DNA of 64,000 nucleotides from Skeletonema tropicum (GCA_037178625.1 CM074147.1:1593246-1657245), one strand, 5' to 3'. Positions 1-9,975 are shown, counted from the first letter of the stretch. The notes: generated from the letters alone by a model not told the origin. Translations and numbers: made by a program.

Positions 1-291
1 ACGATGTCCATGTGGAGCTCGAGGAAGAAGAAGAATTGCCTCTGTATATGCAAACACAAACAGCAAAAGCATGTGGTAAGTTGGTCAGTGATGCATGAGA
101 TAACATTATCAGCGCAACATACGCAATGTGGATGAAACGACAACAATCAATATGACTACTCACAGTGCTCTTCCCGCATCCTCCTGTTTCATCAACAAAG
201 CTGGATCCTTATTGAGCGCATCATCAGACCTCGCGAGTCCAACCTGAGATGCAGCGACGGTGAAAAGGAATAGAAAATGGAAGACTTTCAT
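1..291 (-). CDS. Secreted Ser/Lys-rich silaffin-like protein, copy A (partial, cut by window edge)
   Basis: Coding parts are complement(join(<1..41,164..291)). The first exon (ATG at 289-291) encodes a hydrophobic signal peptide beginning MKVFHFLFLF and ends in the phase-2 donor GTGAGT after AGAGCACT. The second exon begins after a CAG acceptor at 42-44 and is lost at the window edge after the first Ser-rich codons. The bases match the full copy at 3776-4290 along the whole overlap, so the same product is expected: a secreted Ser/Lys-rich protein like the silica-associated silaffins. The match continues through the intron and 350 bases of upstream flank, so the duplication is recent and carried the promoter with it. 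Confidence 0.6.
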
Positions 292-640
292 GCTGCGCGG
301 TAGAGATAGATTCAGTTTATTCACACTTTGGATTTATGAGCTCCTGCTCGACGTGTTTGATAGGCAACATGCTTGGAGTTCTCCTTCCCCCAAAAGTCTG
401 TGCATCTACATTGTTTCATCGTTCCTTGAAAAGTCGTAGTAATAGCCGCCATATATGGCTCATAGATCTACACTAAACCGCATCTTGCTTGATGTTCTCT
501 TGCCTTACAAGACGATGCAAGAATAATCGTATAGAAGATACAAGAAACTTTGTTGGAATGAATGTACTCTCTTGATTCATCGTGTAGAGATATCGAAGAA
601 GCTATGAAGAATGAAGAAAAAATGGCTGGGTCAAGAGTCA
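1..640. repeat. 640-bp direct repeat, copy 1 (partner 4000-4639)
   Basis: Base 1 corresponds to base 4000 and the two stretches agree by eye up to 640/4639, where they diverge (tcaagagtcat versus tcaagagtcaa). The repeat includes the second-exon start, intron, first exon and ~350 bp upstream of the Ser/Lys-rich gene. The left end of copy 1 lies outside the window. I see no terminal inverted repeats or target duplication, so segmental or tandem duplication is more likely than transposition. Confidence 0.9.
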
Positions 641-2254
641 TCGAAAGGGCTTCGAAAGGGATGTATCATTGGCTTGGTTCTGTCTAATAGCAGAAAATCG
701 GGGGCTAAGTATTGTAGTAGGTGTCTTCAAAAAGGTTTTGCTCTTTGCTAGTCGGCGCGCTATTCGCCGCATGCGGCGATGCGGCGCCGCACGGATAGAA
801 AAGCCGATATCGAACACAACGAACGTCATTTTGGATATAAACAGGTATTTTTCACCCCAACACCCAGCCAAATCTTGTTGCGTCGCAGAAAATCTGGCAT
901 ACTACGCCAATATTGGCCAATAATATACCGATGCTTGAAGTTGAAAGACCAATAACTTTCTATTTATATCGTTTGGAATGTATCTTGTACGGCTGGTGGT
1001 GGTGCTCCGTTCAATTGCTGCGATATTTGAGGTACTCATGCACGAAAAGTAAAAAAATCTTGAAAAAGTGCATCTGAAATGACGAATCCGAAGGCAAACC
1101 ATAACATTATCGATCCCATACACCCTCCATCAACACTAAGAAGACACTCCCTAACACAATTTTTCACGCTGATTCCGAATATGTAAGCTGCAGCGTCCAA
1201 TTCAAAGTAGTTTTGATGATAATTGCGGGTGACGCACACACACATGAAAATCTGCACATACCAGGCATGTCATAAGATGCTCATGTTTATGTAATTTAGA
1301 CAACATAATGGTAGCAGATCATTAATAAATCCTTCTATATTCTATGATACTTGTTCACTTCACTCGGATTTATTAATTGCACGCAATATCTACGCCATCA
1401 TGGAGTTTTATGTCGATCATCCAGCCTCTCATTTCATGAGACTTTGTAGGAAAGGCACTGATAACAGTTATAATGTTGTCTCCAACCACAGCAAAAGGCG
1501 CACAATAGATGGCTGTTGATTTGATGAGGTGACAGATTCCCAATTGTACATGGAGGAGACGTCAATATTATGCCACAACACTCGTGTAGGAGACTGCAGG
1601 TGGGCTTCTCATAACCCACAATCAGTAGTTTCCCAGGAAACCAAGAGTTGCAGTAGTCACTGTGGTGATATGGACCAGTCCAGCTTCACAATCTTGATTA
1701 TGATATAGTAGACAAGACCTCTATGATCCATGGTGTGGTTCCAGCATGTTTTGTGTCAGATATATACCCACTATTGATGGAGATACATTGTGGAAATCTT
1801 TCTAACTCGACTTCATAGATTTGATATGTTGGATAGGCGTTGCATGAGACCCACAACCGGTCATTTAGCGCATATTCCGCCCATATATATAATATTGGTC
1901 GCCCCTACAACCTTACTTGCTGTTTCATTGACCGAAACGACGCCTTGGTGCTACTGGCTACATGTGCTCTGCGGCGGAGGGGATGAAAATCACCATTGCT
2001 ATTGTGGCGGTCAAACGTCTCTTTCTGCTGAATATGGCGAGCCGCCGATAGAACCATTGATTTCAGCGTCAAAAAATGGTCTAGAACCTACATTGTTACT
2101 TTGGAATGTCGACATTTAGGTGTGTAATGAGGGTAGTAGGAGGGAGGCCGTCATGGTGCGGCTCTTTTTTGTGTCGCAAATTGTGATTTTGGATTTGCGG
2201 CGAATGGCGCCGGTTCGGCGAATAGCGCGCCGACTAGTTTGCTCCTCTTTTAGA
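641..2254. other. Intergenic insert with no supported gene; possible element edges
   Basis: This stretch separates the two copies of the 640-bp repeat. No open frame here has recognisable protein features. A 22-bp word reading CGGCGAATAGCGCGCCGACT plus AG occurs at about 2213-2234, and its reverse complement lies at about 749-770, embedded in GC-rich CGGCG-type palindromes. Further fragments (TTAGACGGAACC-like) align beyond it. This could mark the ends of a ~1.5-kb degenerate element, but the match is short and no target duplication is visible. Confidence 0.3.
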
Positions 2255-2871
2255 CGGAACCGGCGAAAGACAGGTTAATAAAGGCCGTGCGCCGCGCCAA
2301 AATCTTCGTTTTTTGGAACCGGAGCCTTTTTTCAATTTTTTTTGTTAGTGAAATGCTCTAGCTTTGGGCCACAATGGCCAAAATTATATTTTGGGGAGTT
2401 GCCGAGTATGCTTTTCCAGTATCACCATCCTTTTGTCGACCATAATGGGTGTTCTTTACATGTGTTGGCTGTAAAATAATTCCAATGCTCCGCTGAGAAA
2501 TGCATGTGAGAGTCCACTAGCTTTTTGCTGCACAAATTTGGCAGGCCATCAGCCATCAAAGCTAGTACCAAGCTAGAGAGCACCTTCAAATGCATATCGA
2601 AGAAAATATAAGGCTTCACCACCTGCCCCTCAGTATATATACTCTCATAATAGTCACCTAAAGGATAGTATCTCGGGACAAGCATGTAAACCACTTCCCT
2701 GAAACTTAATTTTGGCCACCATGGCCCAAAGCTAGAGCATTTCACTAACAAAATAATTGCGGGAAAGGCTCCGGTTCCAAAAAATCGACGCGCACGGCCT
2801 TTATTATGGAACCGGTAGACCCTGTTCCATTAGCTTCCCCGCTTCTCCTGGTTCTTATATGGAACAGGGTC
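2255..2871. mobile_element. Foldback (long inverted repeat) element
   Basis: Bases ~2255-2398 and ~2699-2815 are reverse complements with scattered changes. Shared words include TAATAAAGGCCGTGCG, TTTTTTGGAACCGGAGCCTTT, and the run from TTGTTAGTGAAATGCTC through AGCTTTGGGCC. The ~300-bp middle carries an open frame with no recognisable domain. Just outside, 2818-2831 and 2858-2871 form another 14-bp stem (GACCCTGTTCCAT / ATGGAACAGGGTC). The structure is that of a non-autonomous foldback or MITE-like element. The superfamily is unknown because no clear target duplication was found. Confidence 0.6.
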
Positions 2872-3427
2872 TATTCACAGATGCCTTTCTTGCTTACAAT
2901 ACCAGTGATACGTAGTTTACCGTAGCACAGAAATAACCAAAAGCGCCACACAATTCGACGAGCACGCTCCGGCTCATGTCCCACACCCAGTCTACTTATT
3001 ATCAAGCGAGGTGTTTTACGCTGAAGCGGCATGGCGGTGGCCGTTTCTGTAGACATCATTCAGCTCAACTCAGGTCGAAATGATCATTCATTTACTGCAG
3101 AAAGCCACCTGCGAGTGTGTGAGCACGTTCTCGGCTCGTGCTTGTGCTTCCCAGTCTACAGATATATCATCATGAAGCTTACGAAGAAGAGGTGTTGCGT
3201 TATTGAAAGAACACACCAGTTACAATTCAATCAAAATGTTATTTTGTACTCTACTATTTACATGGATCAAGTACAGCAAGGAAGGCAGGCAGCAACAAGT
3301 AATTCATCAAAATAATACAAAGATGCAGACGCAGCAAAGAGATGTATCGTCTCGGAGTTCAATATAGTTCCATTCTGAACTAATACCATCTTCTTCTTCT
3401 TCTTCGATGTATGAAAAGCTCCGCACC

Positions 3428-3632
3428 TCACTCGCTAAGGCGAAGCCCACGGCGACCGTCATCCGACGACGACGTCCAGCAACTTTTACCCGACTTGGAT
3501 GAACTGGTAGAAGAGTGCCAGCTCTTGCAAGACTTGGACCACTTTGAGGACTTTGACTTGGAAGACTTGGAGCTCGAGGATGATGCGGAAGTCCATGTGG
3601 AGGAAGAAGAGGAAGAGGAGGAAGTGTCGCCT
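3428..3632 (-). CDS. Second Ser/Lys-rich terminal exon (alternative last exon or truncated gene copy)
   Basis: After an acceptor ending ACACAG at 3633, the frame reads GDTSSSS..., then a Ser/Lys block (SSSSSKSSKSKSSKWSKSCK), then SGKSCWTSSSDDGRRGLRLSE and a stop at 3428. It is a close relative of the second exon of the complete gene just upstream (3776-4040), with the same phase-2 junction and the same W, C and K spacing. No signal-peptide exon of its own is visible in 3633-3775. The donor at 4162 could splice to this acceptor and keep frame, so this may be a mutually exclusive last exon; a dead partial tandem copy is the other reading. Its C-terminus differs from the first copy (short, Asp/Arg-containing). 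Confidence 0.5.
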
Positions 3633-3775
3633 CTGTGTATGTGTGAGAATTGAATGTGCAAGTAGCAAAAATATAGTTGATGAGCAAGTAGTGATTCATG
3701 GATCTTCTGTAATAAAATGTGTGCAGATGAACGGAAGAAGAGTAGAGGACAACTCGTTAATATCAATTTGAAAAC

Positions 3776-4290
3776 TCACAGTTCTCTCTCCTCTTGACCA
3801 ACATCTTCTGCTTCTTCCATCTTTTCAATCTCCCCGCCTCCATCGTAGTAGCGAAGTCCACGAAGGCGACTGCCTTCCGACGACGTCCAGCAACTTTTAC
3901 CCGACTTGGATGAACTGGTAGAATGCCAGCTCTTACATGACTTGGACCACTTTGAGGACTTTGACTTGGAAGACTTGGAGCTTGAGGATGATGTGGATGA
4001 CGATGTCCATGTGGAGCTCGAGGAAGAAGAAGAATTGCCTCTGTATATGCAAACACAAACAGCAAAAGCATGTGGTAAGTTGGTCAGTGATGCATGAGAT
4101 AACATTATCAGCGCAACATACGCAATGTGGATGAAACGACAACAATCAATATGACTACTCACAGTGCTCTTCCCGCATCCTCCTGTTTCATCAACAAAGC
4201 TGGATCCTTATTGAGCGCATCATCAGACCTCGCGAGTCCAACCTGAGATGCAGCGACGGTGAAAAGGAATAGAAAATGGAAGACTTTCAT
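3776..4290 (-). CDS. Secreted Ser/Lys-rich silaffin-like protein (complete copy, two exons)
   Basis: CDS is complement(join(3776..4040,4163..4290)), 131 codons including stop. Exon 1 runs from the ATG at 4288-4290 and encodes a typical signal peptide (MKVFHFLFLFTVAA..., likely cut near GLA-RS), then an acidic linker ending QEDAGRAL. The intron is 122 nt with GTGAGT donor and ATACAG acceptor, phase 2, and joining keeps the frame. Exon 2 encodes GN, a Ser/Thr/Trp run, and a Ser/Lys block with repeated SSK, SKS and SKW units, then an acidic tail. Ser/Lys-rich secreted proteins with Lys clusters and RXL processing motifs (here RAL, RLRGL) are typical of silaffins and related biosilica proteins of diatoms. 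The function is inferred from composition only. Reading the opposite strand gives an acidic shadow ORF. Confidence 0.68.
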
Positions 4291-4639
4291 GCTGCGCGGT
4301 AGAGATAGATTCAGTTTATTCACACTTTGGATTTATGAGCTCCTGCTCGACGTGTTTGATAGGCAACATGCTTGGAGTTCTCCTTCCCCCAAAAGTCTGT
4401 GCATCTACATTGTTTCATCGTTCCTTGAAAAGTCGTAGTAATAGCCGCCATATATGGCTCATAGATCTACACTAAACCGCATCTTGCTTGATGTTCTCTT
4501 GCCTTACAAGACGATGCAAGAATAATCGTATAGAAGATACAAGAAACTTTGTTGGAATGAATGTACTCTCTTGATTCATCGTGTAGAGATATCGAAGAAG
4601 CTATGAAGAATGAAGAAAAAATGGCTGGGTCAAGAGTCA
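4000..4639. repeat. 640-bp direct repeat, copy 2 (partner 1-640)
   Basis: Partner of the repeat at the window start. It covers the 5' part of the Ser/Lys-rich gene and ~350 bp of upstream sequence. It ends at 4639, where the two copies diverge. Confidence 0.9.
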
Positions 4640-5262
4640 AGGGTACTCAGGTATCCAGATCCAGCAGATAAAGCGCAATGAACATCATCTACATAGCATC
4701 CCAACAATCTATTTCTTCCGAGAAGAGACCATGATTCTGTCTCCATTTCTTCGGAGAAGAGATCGGATTTGCTGTCTCCCAAGATTCCAAACATTGGAAT
4801 TGATACTTACAGTGTTTAGTGACATCATTGTCTCGTTGGGCTCGTGCTGGCTCGTGCAAGCCATCATTATGCGTTATCTACAAGTACAGTTATTTGGTAC
4901 TTGGTACAGATACTTAGACAGTTAGTTTGCCATTGAATTTGCAGTCCCTCACCAACAGACACACAAATGGCGTAGATAAGTAAAATATTACATGACGAGC
5001 TCTTCGACGGACCACTTCCACGCAAAAAGTAACTTCCTTCCACTTGAGTTTAGGAGTATTGGGCAGCAGCCCCCATCGTGGTTAAAATAATAATAGCAGA
5101 AGTAGACAGCGCAGGCGTCAAGTAGTTGTGGAGAGAGCGGCCTACAGTCTATCGGGGAGGAAATCCATCAGCAAAACATTAATTCATAAAAGATTCTTTC
5201 CCTGCACTGAGGAATAGGAGCTGTCGACCACACAATTCCCGCGCATAAAAAATATTTCCATC
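4640..5262. promoter_or_regulatory. Intergenic region upstream of the bHLH gene
   Basis: About 620 bp lie between the divergent silaffin-like gene and the bHLH gene. No gene is supported. A TTTCTTCSGAGAAGAGAnC word occurs twice, near 4711 and 4746, and could be a local repeat or regulatory site. The bases before the ATG at 5263 are A/T-rich (CATAAAAAATATTTCC). No motif here can be assigned to a known factor from sequence alone. Confidence 0.3.
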
Positions 5263-7113
5263 ATGAGCGGCGAAGACAACCACCATCATCAACAACTAAA
5301 CATCACCCATGCCGATTACGATTGGATGGGCGTGCTTGATTCACTAGAGGCGGAGAGTTTTGTTCAGGACCTTTCGACTGCCAGTGAGGACCATCATCAC
5401 CACCACCACGCTCATGCTCACCCGTCTGCAGTTGCTCCGACGGCAGCAGCAGTAGTAGCCCCCTCCACCACCACCACCGCTACTGCTACCGATGATCAAA
5501 AGTTGGCAGCGGTAGTTGCAGCAGCCAACAATTATTCTTCGGCCACAGCTACAGCGGCGGCGGCGGCGGCGGCACTCAATGAATCATCACACAGCAGCAT
5601 CTCCTATCAAACCAACCACTCCAACATCACTACTTCCTCTCAAGTAGACAACACCACCAGCAGCAATAATAATAATGCAGACGACAAGAAGCAATGCCGC
5701 ATCCAACGCAAACGAGATCGAGAAAAGCAACGGCGCCTCGATACCAACTCACAATTCAATGCGTTGGCCAAGATTGTTAGGGAGATTGAAAGTACCGATT
5801 TTGTCGAGGAGGATCAACAAAACATCAACTTGACGGCAAGTGGTGGAAGTGTAGCTGACCACGGGGATCAACAGGGAGACAATCCTCATCATCATGAACA
5901 ACTGGGTGGCTCATCCATGACGAAAAAGTTCAAATCAGACGCCACAACCGCTACAACTACCACCACCAACAATTCGTCTTCTTCCTCACTGACATTCAAC
6001 CCCTCCAACCGCGTAGATCTAATCAGCCGTACCATCTCCCAACTCACACGCTTCCGATCCATCCGTCGCCGTCGCAATGATGAATTGTTTGTGATTCGAC
6101 GTACCAATACTGAAATGAGGAAGGAGATTGAACAGTTGAGGAAGATGGTGGCGCATTATAAGACTGTGGGGAGTATGCCTGGTCCTGGTGGAAGTGGTGT
6201 TGGTGACATGAATTCGAGTGGTGTTGGGGGGACGTATGGTGATGGAAGTAGTGGACTTCATAATTCGTCAAATCATGGGCCGAATTCGTACTATCCACAA
6301 AAGCCAGAACAAGTCATGATGATGGTACCAATGATGGTACCTCAAAATGCTGTGGGGCAGATTGCTGCGGGATTTGGTGGGGCTCATACGACTGGTCCTG
6401 CTGGTGGGCAGCAGCAATATGGGCAGCAACAGCAGCAGCAATGGATGCCCATGATGATGGCTCCACCACCTCCTCCTCCTCCTACGCATCAGCCGCAGGT
6501 TCAAATGCCATCTCCGGGTGTGGCGGCTGCTCCCTTTGCTCAAGGGGGAGAGAGCAATACTACTCCTGTTGGTGGAGCTGGAGCGGCAGCTACGGCACCT
6601 CCAACTCCATCCGAGTCATCACAGAGTAACAATGGCGATGCAGCATTCAATGGTGTGCAGCAGCAGCAGCAACAGCAACAGCAGGGTCCGCCACCAGCAG
6701 CTGCAGCAACCATGCCACCCAATGCGCATCAACCTCCCGTGTACTATCAAATGGCTCCAGCTGCAATGGTATATCAACCTCCTCACAATCAACAGCAAGC
6801 ACCGATGGCCATGCCGATGCAGCAGCAGCAACCATCATTGTACCATCAGCAGCAGCAGCCAACTAACAACGCCCAAATGGGTGGTATTAACAACAACGTG
6901 CCAATGAACACCATGGCTCAACAACCTCAACCATCATCTCAACAACAACCGCAACAACCATCGTCCACATCATCGTCACATCCATCACCTGAATCATCAC
7001 CTCTCCAACAACCCCAACAACAACCGCAACAACCACCAGTTGGAGGGAAGGAAGCACCACCATCTGGTTCTACCAACGAAGGAGACGGAGGTAATTTGGC
7101 ACATTGTGCGTAA
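5263..7113 (+). CDS. Basic helix-loop-helix (bHLH) transcription factor with Q-rich C-terminus
   Basis: Single-exon gene of 616 codons. Residues ~142-175 form a basic region and helix 1 (RIQRKRDREKQRR, then TNSQFNALAKIV), with the closely spaced basic residues and REKQRR signature of DNA-binding bHLH proteins. Helix 2 lies ~249-280 (NRVDLISRTISQL) and runs into a leucine-zipper-like coil (TEMRKEIEQLRKMVAHYK). The loop between the helices is ~75 residues, far longer than the usual 5-20, and is Thr/Ser/Asn-rich. The N-terminus has His, Ala and Thr runs; residues ~320-610 are Gly, Pro and Gln-rich (poly-Q, poly-P), resembling an activation domain. It is expected to act in the nucleus as a dimer on E-box-like sites. 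No PAS domain is visible. Which genes it controls cannot be told from here. Confidence 0.8.
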   Translation: MSGEDNHHHQQLNITHADYDWMGVLDSLEAESFVQDLSTASEDHHHHHHAHAHPSAVAPTAAAVVAPSTTTTATATDDQKLAAVVAAANNYSSATATAAAAAAALNESSHSSISYQTNHSNITTSSQVDNTTSSNNNNADDKKQCRIQRKRDREKQRRLDTNSQFNALAKIVREIESTDFVEEDQQNINLTASGGSVADHGDQQGDNPHHHEQLGGSSMTKKFKSDATTATTTTTNNSSSSSLTFNPSNRVDLISRTISQLTRFRSIRRRRNDELFVIRRTNTEMRKEIEQLRKMVAHYKTVGSMPGPGGSGVGDMNSSGVGGTYGDGSSGLHNSSNHGPNSYYPQKPEQVMMMVPMMVPQNAVGQIAAGFGGAHTTGPAGGQQQYGQQQQQQWMPMMMAPPPPPPPTHQPQVQMPSPGVAAAPFAQGGESNTTPVGGAGAAATAPPTPSESSQSNNGDAAFNGVQQQQQQQQQGPPPAAAATMPPNAHQPPVYYQMAPAAMVYQPPHNQQQAPMAMPMQQQQPSLYHQQQQPTNNAQMGGINNNVPMNTMAQQPQPSSQQQPQQPSSTSSSHPSPESSPLQQPQQQPQQPPVGGKEAPPSGSTNEGDGGNLAHCA

Positions 7114-7473
7114 AGACATTGACTTCGGTGGAATTTGGCATTGTTGCACGTACGAGTGCACACGTATGGAGAGAAGAAGACGAGCTAGCTTAATGTAACG
7201 TCTTGACTGTGTGCATTTGTGGATGGAATATAATATATGTATTTAGAACTAACTATTGTGGAATACTTGGTCGTACTTGGCATCGCTAGAACCTCTGAGT
7301 GTTGCCTGCTCTCTTTTTATGCACGAGCAATTCACTCAATGGTTAGGATTCGGAAGGGACTTCAGAGATTCCGACTCGAATTGAACGTATGTGACTTTAG
7401 AACTACAAAGTGTCGCTTTCATGAGATTCAAAGCTTCATATGCACAAACTGTTCTTCGCCAAGGGCTACTTAT
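7114..7473. other. Convergent intergenic region
   Basis: About 360 bp lie between the stop of the bHLH gene and the stop of the MYND gene on the other strand. No protein-like frame is supported. It probably holds both 3' UTRs. A tRNA-Glu-like D-arm word near 7335 was examined and not accepted. Confidence 0.4.
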
Positions 7474-8481
7474 TTACTTGTCTCTCTCAACGTATCCACA
7501 ACAGTATTGTTTGTGTATATTCCAGTTCTCCACTTGGCACTCACGAGAACAATAATTTACTCGGCGGCATGAAGAGCAACATTTGGTGCGGCTACGCTTC
7601 ACCTGACGACCAGGATGAGGGCAGTTAATGTTGTAACATAGCCCAAGCTTCTTCACGGATCTGACTTGTTCGTACTTTGCATCCAAGCATGAGCAAGTGA
7701 TGCGCTTCTTGAAGAAGCTGATAAGCGTGTGCTCGTCAGGGTCGAAAAACAACTCATTTATCTTTGGCCAATTCATTGAGAGGCGCTCTTTGCGTAGATT
7801 GCATGAGACATGTTGCTCAAAGCAGTAGGCAAGGGAAGCATAGTTACTTGCAGCTATGTTGTTTCCTTCGAGTATATATTCTGTTCCCAAATTCAAGAAT
7901 GTGGATGACACAGTATCCATCACTGCGTCGCTGTCCCAAACATTCGCATACTTCTCCCTCGTGGCAAGATATACCGCTCGGATGTTGCAGTTGAAAACAC
8001 CCCCAGTGGCATTGTTATTATATAGCCTCCTGAATTCATAAAAGAAGTTTTTCATTCTTTTGTATGAAAGTTGGGGAGTTTCAGGAGGCGGCGGTTTTTT
8101 TACATGAACACATCCAGAAGAGTTTCCTTTGGTCGGACCGGCAATTTGCGTATGGCGCGTGTGCGTACCGGGCAGTCTAAGAGAAAGCATGTCAGTTTCA
8201 AAGGGTGACTCCACTAGCACTAGACTCTCCTCTTTTCCATTCATATTCATTGCACTGCTCTTTATTCTTTGAACTTGATTTTGCAGCCGCTTCTCCTCCG
8301 CCCTTGGATTCTTACTCTGCCCTTTTGTTATCACCTGGCGATTTCGATTAGAATCTTCTGATTCTTCTTCGAGGCTATGCTCTCCCGATTGCCTCGCCGC
8401 CGCCTCACCCTCTGTCTCTGCCGCTTCTTGGCCTTTGACCGTCCTCCCCTTCCTCCTCATCTTGCCCTTCCTCTTCTTCAT
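7474..8481 (-). CDS. MYND zinc-finger protein with a CxCLD-type module
   Basis: 335 codons from ATG at 8479-8481. The N-terminus is very basic and Ala/Glu-rich. Residues ~130-275 form a helical module ending FFKKRITCSCLDAKYEQV. A C-terminal MYND finger follows at ~280-330, with ligands in CCSSCRRVNYCSRECQ and a terminal HKQYCC. MYND fingers bind proline-rich partners and usually serve protein-protein contacts in transcription or signalling. The module plus finger is nearly identical to the C-terminal half of the 562-aa protein at 22136-23824, and the module is related to the protein at 27269-28237, so these are paralogues. This copy has only one module. The module itself is not one I recognise. 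Substrate and partners are unknown. Confidence 0.75.
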   Translation of the reverse strand: MKKRKGKMRRKGRTVKGQEAAETEGEAAARQSGEHSLEEESEDSNRNRQVITKGQSKNPRAEEKRLQNQVQRIKSSAMNMNGKEESLVLVESPFETDMLSLRLPGTHTRHTQIAGPTKGNSSGCVHVKKPPPPETPQLSYKRMKNFFYEFRRLYNNNATGGVFNCNIRAVYLATREKYANVWDSDAVMDTVSSTFLNLGTEYILEGNNIAASNYASLAYCFEQHVSCNLRKERLSMNWPKINELFFDPDEHTLISFFKKRITCSCLDAKYEQVRSVKKLGLCYNINCPHPGRQVKRSRTKCCSSCRRVNYCSRECQVENWNIHKQYCCGYVERDK

Positions 8482-9041
8482 TATTGATAATTACGGCAAC
8501 AAACAAAGCCAAGTTTCGTGGATGACAGCTTTCAGCCAGAAAATCTATTGTGTAAAAGATGATAGGTAAGTATTATGATCTCAAGAGGAACACTCCTACA
8601 AATGCCTCTCCGATTTGCGATTTGACAGTGAGTACTACTTTCTTAGTGAGTGGAGTGTGGAGTTCGCAGGTTTGGTTCTGCCCTCGCGGCGTTAGATGGT
8701 TCATGTTCCTCGTGAATGATGTATGTGGTAGTAAGTCTGAATGTGGTGCGGTAAACAAAAGCGATTTAGATGATTTTTTCCGAGAAAACCGATTCACCCG
8801 AGGGTAAGAATTCTTACCCTCGAGGGTAAGAATTCTTACCTTACAAAACTTATCTTTGAGTGTAAGAAATCTTACCCTCGAGCCCTCGAGGGTAAGAAAT
8901 CTTACCCTCTGAAAAGTTCACCCTCTTCAACTCATCGCCAACACACATCATCAATCATCACACCCTATCACACCGCCGCGAATTCTTACCCTTGAAGAAT
9001 TTAGATCTAAATCATAGGAGTATCCGACTCACTCTGTTGCA
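8482..9041. other. Intergenic region with no supported gene
   Basis: This is the upstream side of the MYND gene, up to the start of the large inverted-repeat block. Apart from the palindromic repeat cluster at 8797-8910 and one more GAATTCTTACCC half at ~8980, I see no gene or RNA. Confidence 0.35.
8797..8910. repeat. Cluster of GGGTAAGAATTCTTACCC palindromes
   Basis: The perfect palindrome GGGTAAGAATTCTTACCC occurs around an EcoRI-like core at 8802-8819 and again at ~8823-8840 in slightly changed form. A variant GGGTAAGAAATCTTACCC follows at ~8889-8906, with CCCTCGAGGG joiners between units and further diverged half-sites. The symmetry could be a dimer-binding site array or a minisatellite of hairpin units. 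It lies ~320 bp upstream of the MYND gene start. Confidence 0.7.
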
Positions 9042-9155
9042 GGAAGATCCCCGAAAAGCGTATGTACACTACTAGTACGTAAAATAGTATACTACTAGGT
9101 ACCTATCTACGGTACAATAAGTAGCTACATATCTACATAAGGTATGTAGTACCTT
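9042..9155 (+). repeat. Left terminal inverted repeat of the composite block
   Basis: It begins GGAAGATCCCCGAAAAGCGT and is rich in GTAC and TAGTAC palindromes. It pairs with 20531-20644 in reverse complement. Confidence 0.85.
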
Positions 9156-9222
9156 ACGCTATGTACCTCTACATCATTCAGCTGATGTCAGCTGACGTCC
9201 GCTCATCAGCGGACGTCCGCTG

Positions 9223-9975
9223 ACATCCGTTCATGATTGAACGAGGTGAGTGATGAAATAACACATCATGTTATCATGATGATTAACAACGACGGCAGCA
9301 ACGACGTTGGGGGGGTTAGCCACTTATCATAGGGATAGCGCAGGCTCGTCTTCTTCCTCGCTATGGCGGGGCGGGGAGATAGCCGAAAAACGAAGGGGAA
9401 TTGCACAAAAACTGTTGTTGTGCGGCCCCGCATCATAGAAATCATTATATTAATCCTTCTGCTTCGGGGGGAGGTTGTTGGCTCGGTGAGCATCTCCGGA
9501 CCACATCAGCTGCGGATACACCGGCGACCGCTGGATGTGATCGTGGCAAATCTAATAGACCGAGTAGGAGACTCGCTGATGAGTATGATGTGAAGGCATC
9601 GAGCGTACAGCAACTCGATTATAATATTATTCAGTTGCTACTAATACAAATAAGATTAAACCATCATAAGAAATAGAAGGATTTACTAATGAAGCACGGC
9701 TATTAAATCAACTTTATCTGCTAAAGTCAATGAGGGTGATCTTTTATTATTAGTATATATTTATCGATATACGTTTGGCTATAATTTCGCAGTTCCCCTT
9801 CGTTTTTCGGCTATCTCCCCACCCCGCGTAGCGAGGAAGAAGACGAGCCTGCGCTATCCCTATGATAAGTGGCTAACCCCCCCAACGTCGTTGCTGCTGT
9901 CGTTGTTGAACATCATGATAACATGATGTGTTATTGCATCACTCCCCTCGTTCAATCATGAACGGATGTCAGCGG
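9223..9975. mobile_element. Foldback element nested inside the left end of the composite block
   Basis: Arms ~9223-9402 and ~9794-9975 are reverse complements (for example GATAGCCGAAAAACGAAGGG, and GTTAGCCACTTATCATAGGG on the left). The ~390-bp centre has no recognisable protein. A CTGATGAG word at about 9577-9584 resembles a hammerhead ribozyme core, but the rest of that fold is missing. The arm tips share CCGCTGACATCCGTTCATGA, which overlaps the palindromic part of the outer repeat, so the element seems to sit in or derive from that region. Confidence 0.7.

Noticed and set aside
3411..4134. Acidic Asp/Glu/Leu-rich frames on the + strand
   Set aside because: They are the antisense of Ser/Lys-rich exons whose introns and signal peptide support the minus strand; Ser codons AGC/TCC read backwards give Asp/Glu/Leu.
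5892..6907. Multiple frames inside the bHLH gene
   Set aside because: They are shadows created by CAG/CCA repeat coding; the bHLH frame alone has domain structure.
7318..7385. tRNA-Glu-like sequence (CAATGGTTAGGATTCGG)
   Set aside because: The D-arm word is good, but the T-stem, anticodon stem and acceptor pairing fail, and no GGTTCGA B-box follows.
9570..9620. Possible hammerhead ribozyme (CTGATGAG followed by GAAGG and CGAGC)
   Set aside because: The second core segment should read GAAA after a closed stem II; here stem II does not pair and only GAA is present. Only a 4-bp CTCG/CGAG stem forms.
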